The notes beneath the pieces were generated by a model that worked only from the letters and a program-made list of their open reading frames with translations, had not been told where the DNA came from and searched no databases. This document shows positions 32,977-35,933 of a DNA stretch of 35,933 bases, in pieces (positions within the stretch are counted from its first letter, which is position 1; each line of letters begins with the position of its first letter). A program made the position numbers and the translations under genes. The DNA lies in assembly GCA_903827075.1 (NCBI GenBank), contig CAIKGX010000158.1, forward strand, positions 1-35,933, in the 5' to 3' direction. This DNA is from an uncultured beta proteobacterium. Its GTDB lineage: Bacteria > Pseudomonadota > Gammaproteobacteria > Burkholderiales > Burkholderiaceae.

Positions 32977-33498
32977 ATGACTGAACAAAATACCCCAGCT
33001 CAAGATGCCACCGAGAACTCAAAAGAACCTGGATTTCGGATTCAGCGAATCTACCTCAAAGATTTATCTTTAGAGCAGCCCAATGCACCTCAAATTTTAT
33101 TGATTGCCGCTGAGCCTACAGTCGAAATAGAGGTTGATGTGGCAGTGACTCGTTTGAGTGATGAAATCTTTGAGGTTGCTTTGATTGCTACAGTGACAGC
33201 TAAAGTAGACAGCAAAGTCCTGTTCTTGGTTGAGGCAAAACAAGCCGGCATTTTTGAATTTAGCCACATTCCACCAGAGCAAATTGATCCGATGCTAGGT
33301 ATTGCATGCCCAACCATTTTGTATCCTTATTTGCGTTCCAATATTGCCGATACTATTAGTCGCGCAGGCTTCCAGCCAATTCATTTAAATGAAGTTAACT
33401 TCCATGGCATGTATGAACATCGGATCATGCAAGCGCAAGCTGCTGCAGAAAAGGAAAATATGTCTGCCGATGAAAGCAAAATCATTCTTCCTCACTAA
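32977..33498 (+). CDS. secB: Protein-export chaperone SecB
   Basis: A 173-residue SecB, the cytosolic tetrameric chaperone that keeps precursor proteins unfolded and hands them to SecA. Diagnostic segments are RIYLKDLSLEQPNAPQI, FLVEAKQAGIFEF, and IACPTILYPYLRSNIADTISRAGF, then NFHGMYEHR. The C-terminal tail is short and acidic. An A/G-rich AAGAAAG precedes the ATG. It is followed by gpsA after 25 nt. Confidence 0.97.
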   Translation: MTEQNTPAQDATENSKEPGFRIQRIYLKDLSLEQPNAPQILLIAAEPTVEIEVDVAVTRLSDEIFEVALIATVTAKVDSKVLFLVEAKQAGIFEFSHIPPEQIDPMLGIACPTILYPYLRSNIADTISRAGFQPIHLNEVNFHGMYEHRIMQAQAAAEKENMSADESKIILPH

Positions 33499-33523
33499 GC
33501 ACTCTTAAAAAAGCCCACAGATC

Positions 33524-34546
33524 ATGAAGGTGACGCTGCTTGGTGCTGGTGCTTGGGGAACTGCTATGGCTGCGCAAGCGGCGCGTCATCTGCATCCCGG
33601 CGATGTATGTCTGTGGTCTCGTAGCGCTAAACAAGTAGAGGCCATCAAAAAAACGGGTGAGAATTTCGCTTACTTACCAGATATTCATCTGCCTTTAGAT
33701 TTGCATCTGGAAGATGATTTTGAGAGTGCTATTTTGCGTATTTCTCAAGAAGACCTTTTGGTGATTGCAACACCCATGTCTGGTTTATCGCAGACAGTGG
33801 CTCAAGTACTCCGCTTGGCTAAACACCCCCTCAATATAGTGTGGCTCTGCAAAGGTCTTGAGCCGAAGACTGCGTTATTGCCACACCAAGTAGTTGAGCG
33901 TGAAGATCAATTACATAATCATGGTTTGAAGCATTCTTACGGCGCTCTTTCTGGCCCCAGCTTTGCGCGTGAAGTCGGAAATGGTATGCCATGCGCTTTA
34001 ACCATTGCCAGTAAATCTTCGCACTTGTGTGAAATTGTCCAGGCGGCTTTTCATCACGGCAATATGCGTATTTATGCTAGTGATGATTTGGTTGGCGTTG
34101 AATTAGGTGGCGCGATTAAAAATGTATTGGCAATTGCAGCTGGTATTGGCGATGGTCTGGATCTGGGTTTAAATGCGCGTGCAGCTGTTTTAACCAGAGG
34201 TCTGGCGGAAATGATGCGTTTAGTAAAAGCTGCTGGTGGTAGACCAGAAACTTGTATGGGTTTAACTGGTGTTGGCGATCTTATTTTGACAGCTACTGGC
34301 GATCTTTCGCGTAACCGTCGAGTAGGCTTAGAGCTTGCAGCAGGCAAACCATTGACTGAAATCTTAGGCAGCCTAGGTCACGTAGCAGAAGGCGTCTTAT
34401 GTGCATCGGCAGTTGGTAATTTGGCAAGTCGACTTGGTGTAGAGATGCCTATTACCTCAATGATGGAGGAGGTGTTATCCGGATCGTTGGCGCCGCAGGA
34501 TGCTGTGAAAAAACTCATGGGTCGCGACCCAAGACTGGAAACTTAA
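33524..34546 (+). CDS. gpsA: Glycerol-3-phosphate dehydrogenase [NAD(P)+]
   Basis: A 340-residue enzyme that reduces dihydroxyacetone phosphate to sn-glycerol 3-phosphate, the backbone of phospholipids. The N-terminal Rossmann motif is LLGAGAWGTAMAAQAA. Other motifs are LCKGLEP, SGPSFAREVGNGMPCAL, GGAIKNVLAIAAGIGDGLDLG (with the catalytic Lys) and TRGLAEM. Length is normal. Its stop lies 2 nt from the stop of the convergent trmL gene, with no visible terminator hairpin between. Confidence 0.97.
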   Translation: MKVTLLGAGAWGTAMAAQAARHLHPGDVCLWSRSAKQVEAIKKTGENFAYLPDIHLPLDLHLEDDFESAILRISQEDLLVIATPMSGLSQTVAQVLRLAKHPLNIVWLCKGLEPKTALLPHQVVEREDQLHNHGLKHSYGALSGPSFAREVGNGMPCALTIASKSSHLCEIVQAAFHHGNMRIYASDDLVGVELGGAIKNVLAIAAGIGDGLDLGLNARAAVLTRGLAEMMRLVKAAGGRPETCMGLTGVGDLILTATGDLSRNRRVGLELAAGKPLTEILGSLGHVAEGVLCASAVGNLASRLGVEMPITSMMEEVLSGSLAPQDAVKKLMGRDPRLET

Positions 34547-34548
34547 CA

Positions 34549-35019
34549 TTAATTGCCGCCGGCCAAGCCGTTCTGGCGCCAGGCTTCGTAAACCACAATA
34601 GCAACGGTATTCGAAAGATTCAGACTACGACTGCTATCTTGCATAGCTAAGCGCATCTGATTTTGTGTGGGAATACTATTTCTTACTTCTTCTGTGATTC
34701 CTTTGGTTTCTGAGCCAAAGACAAAATAGTCTTCCGGCAAATAGTGACCCTCATGAAATTTACCCAAACCCTTAGTTGTGAGAGCAAATATGCGCTCTGG
34801 CTTAGGCTGTTCATTAGCTAAAAATTGGGCCCAATTGGCATGTACCTTAACTCTAGCAAATTCGTGATAATCCAAACCTGCACGACGTAACTTGGCATCC
34901 TCCATGGGGAAACCTAGAGGCTCTATGAGATGTAATTTGGCGCCTGTATTTGCGCAAAGCCGAATAATATTTCCGGTATTGGGTGGAATTTCAGGTTCGA
35001 ATAAAACAATATTAAACAT
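34549..35019 (-). CDS. trmL: tRNA (cytidine(34)-2'-O)-methyltransferase TrmL
   Basis: A 156-residue SPOUT-class methyltransferase that methylates the wobble nucleotide of tRNA-Leu isoacceptors. The N-terminus MFNIVLFEPEIPPNTGNIIRL is canonical. The knot motifs are FGSETKGI and SRSLNLSNTVAIVVYEAWRQ. The upstream in-frame extension (to 35088) lies over comF and was rejected. The ATG at 35019 overlaps the end of comF by 8 nt, suggesting coupled translation. Confidence 0.94.
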   Translation of the reverse strand: MFNIVLFEPEIPPNTGNIIRLCANTGAKLHLIEPLGFPMEDAKLRRAGLDYHEFARVKVHANWAQFLANEQPKPERIFALTTKGLGKFHEGHYLPEDYFVFGSETKGITEEVRNSIPTQNQMRLAMQDSSRSLNLSNTVAIVVYEAWRQNGLAGGN

Positions 35020-35776
35020 GCTGTGCTTTAGGTTGCGCTGGGCGGGCAGTTCTGAGTAGCACCCAATTAATGACACGAGAAGCACCATTGTCCTTCAGAA
35101 CGCGGGCGATTTCATTTAAGGTGGCGCCACTGGTCATCACATCATCAAAAACGATAATGGTTTGGTTTTCAAGAATGCTTTGATATTGATCGGAAATATA
35201 GAACATTCCTCTGATAGCTATGCCACGCTTTGCCCTACTTTCTGTGACCTGTGATTGCATGGCGTGATATCGCATAAGGGCATAAGGCAATTTTTCTATT
35301 TGGAGATGGCATTGTATTCGTCTGGCTAATTCCCAGCTTTGATTAAACCCGCGAGTACATAGTTTTTCCGGACTTAATGGAACGGGCAGTAAATAGCGAG
35401 CTTTTATATTTTGAAGTGCTTCTGCGGCGCATGCATTCCAGGCTGTTGCTAGACCATGCGCAAAGGCAAGACGTCTTTCATATTTCAGTTGGTGAAGTGC
35501 TTTTTGCAACCTTCCTTCATATCGATCTAGGCAGTGAGTTTCATCAAAATAAGGGGAATTGATTGCACAGTCTATGCAACATTTTTTTTCTAGCTCATGT
35601 GACTCAAGTGGAATTGCACATTGGTAACAGCACTCATAATTGAAAAGGTTTTCTGTGCTTAATACTTCCATGCAAAACGGACACATAGTTTGCTCCTGAA
35701 ATGATTCACAAACGATGCAAGATGTAGGCAATACCCTTGCCAAAATGGATGCAAAAATATTCTCTAAAGTGCGCAT
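35012..35776 (-). CDS. comF: ComF family protein (phosphoribosyltransferase-like)
   Basis: A ComF-family protein of about 254 residues. N-terminal zinc-finger cysteines lie in CIVC, CPFC, CCYQC and CCIDC, and the C-terminal phosphoribosyltransferase domain has the PRPP loop IIVFDDVMTSGATLNE. ComF helps DNA uptake in naturally competent bacteria; in others the role is unclear. I chose the ATG at 35776 (MRTLENIF) over the TTG at 35812, because the longer form would overlap the divergent methyltransferase start at 35800. It leads the comF-trmL pair. Confidence 0.88.
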   Translation of the reverse strand: MRTLENIFASILARVLPTSCIVCESFQEQTMCPFCMEVLSTENLFNYECCYQCAIPLESHELEKKCCIDCAINSPYFDETHCLDRYEGRLQKALHQLKYERRLAFAHGLATAWNACAAEALQNIKARYLLPVPLSPEKLCTRGFNQSWELARRIQCHLQIEKLPYALMRYHAMQSQVTESRAKRGIAIRGMFYISDQYQSILENQTIIVFDDVMTSGATLNEIARVLKDNGASRVINWVLLRTARPAQPKAQHV

Positions 35777-35799
35777 GGGCCGCTGAGTATACTCACCCA

Positions 35800-35933
35800 A
35801 TGACCCGATCAATCAGATGGCTTCAGGACGAAATTGCAGACCGAATGCTGCAGAAATTAGATATCGTCAAGCTAGACGTCAAGAGTGTATTGATTCTTCC
35901 TGATTTCCCCGGGGCTCATACACGCTTCCTAGA
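35800..35933 (+). CDS. BioC-like methyltransferase, N-terminal fragment (3' truncated)
   Basis: An open frame from the ATG at 35800 to the right edge. It reads MTRSIRWLQDEIADRMLQKL and then DIVKLDVKSVLILPDFPGAH. The pattern EIADRMLQKLDIVKLD matches the N-terminus of BioC-like SAM-dependent methyltransferases that lie next to comF in Burkholderiales. The place where SAM motif I (DLGCGxG) should be reads ILPDFPGAH, so it may be degenerate. Only 44 residues are visible. Confidence 0.65.
   Translation, partial: MTRSIRWLQDEIADRMLQKLDIVKLDVKSVLILPDFPGAHTRFL

Noticed and set aside
34519..34530. Perfect 12-bp palindrome GGGTCGCGACCC near the gpsA stop
   Set aside because: It has no loop and no T-run, and it encodes ordinary residues (GRDP). 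It is better seen as chance or a restriction-type palindrome than a terminator.

Overview
The window looks like chromosomal housekeeping DNA from a betaproteobacterium of the Burkholderiales, most likely a Polynucleobacter-like freshwater bacterium. The reasons are moderate GC, very short intergenic gaps, many 4-nt ATGA gene overlaps, a two-gene methionine synthase, a PhaM-type granule protein, the glutathione-synthesis/PTS cluster, and the gpmA/rhodanese/grxC/secB/gpsA neighbourhood. The genus is inferred from family memory, not from a search. I saw no rRNA, tRNA, CRISPR array, prophage, insertion sequence or plasmid feature.

Layout. 1-2111: the 3' end of a YhdH/AcuI-type oxidoreductase, a DUF1289 protein, a metallo-beta-lactamase-fold hydrolase, and a convergent PhaM-like gene that overlaps the hydrolase by 89 nt. 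2188-6335: methionine synthase split over two genes, then a DUF1840 gene facing it. 6371-9440: argS, a SPOR-domain protein and dsbA. 9458-14275 (minus): a tight five-gene operon for a periplasmic glutathione peroxidase, FAD oxidoreductase, DUF1365 protein, Cfa-like methyltransferase and SDR, probably a lipid-modification and oxidative-stress unit. 14370-16467: the heptose-phosphate adenylyltransferase rfaE2 facing a birA-coaX pair. 16505-21499: a VanZ-family membrane protein, thioredoxin-like ferredoxin, alpha/beta hydrolase, then ybeD-lipB-lipA, a lipoprotein and a facing ubiK-like gene.

21500-24548 is an ammonium module: NtrC-like palindromes, a TorF-type porin, the PII protein GlnK and the transporter AmtB, closed by a strong intrinsic terminator. 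24571-29305 carries gshA and gshB followed by a PTS phosphorelay (EIIA-Man type, HPr, EI) with no sugar permease alongside. 29320-32228 (minus) is gpmA, an S41 protease and a MoeB/ThiF-type adenylyltransferase. 32251-34546 is a rhodanese, grxC, secB and gpsA. 34549-35776 (minus) is comF and trmL. A truncated BioC-like methyltransferase runs off the right end.

I found no clear novel defence or mobile system. The observations most worth a second look are the lipid/peroxidase operon with its atypical Cfa-like enzyme, the phaM terminator embedded in the opposing coding sequence, the NtrC-like site whose arms are spaced one helical turn wider than usual, and the 22-nt divergent gpmA/rhodanese gap with a TATAAT box directly before a start codon.
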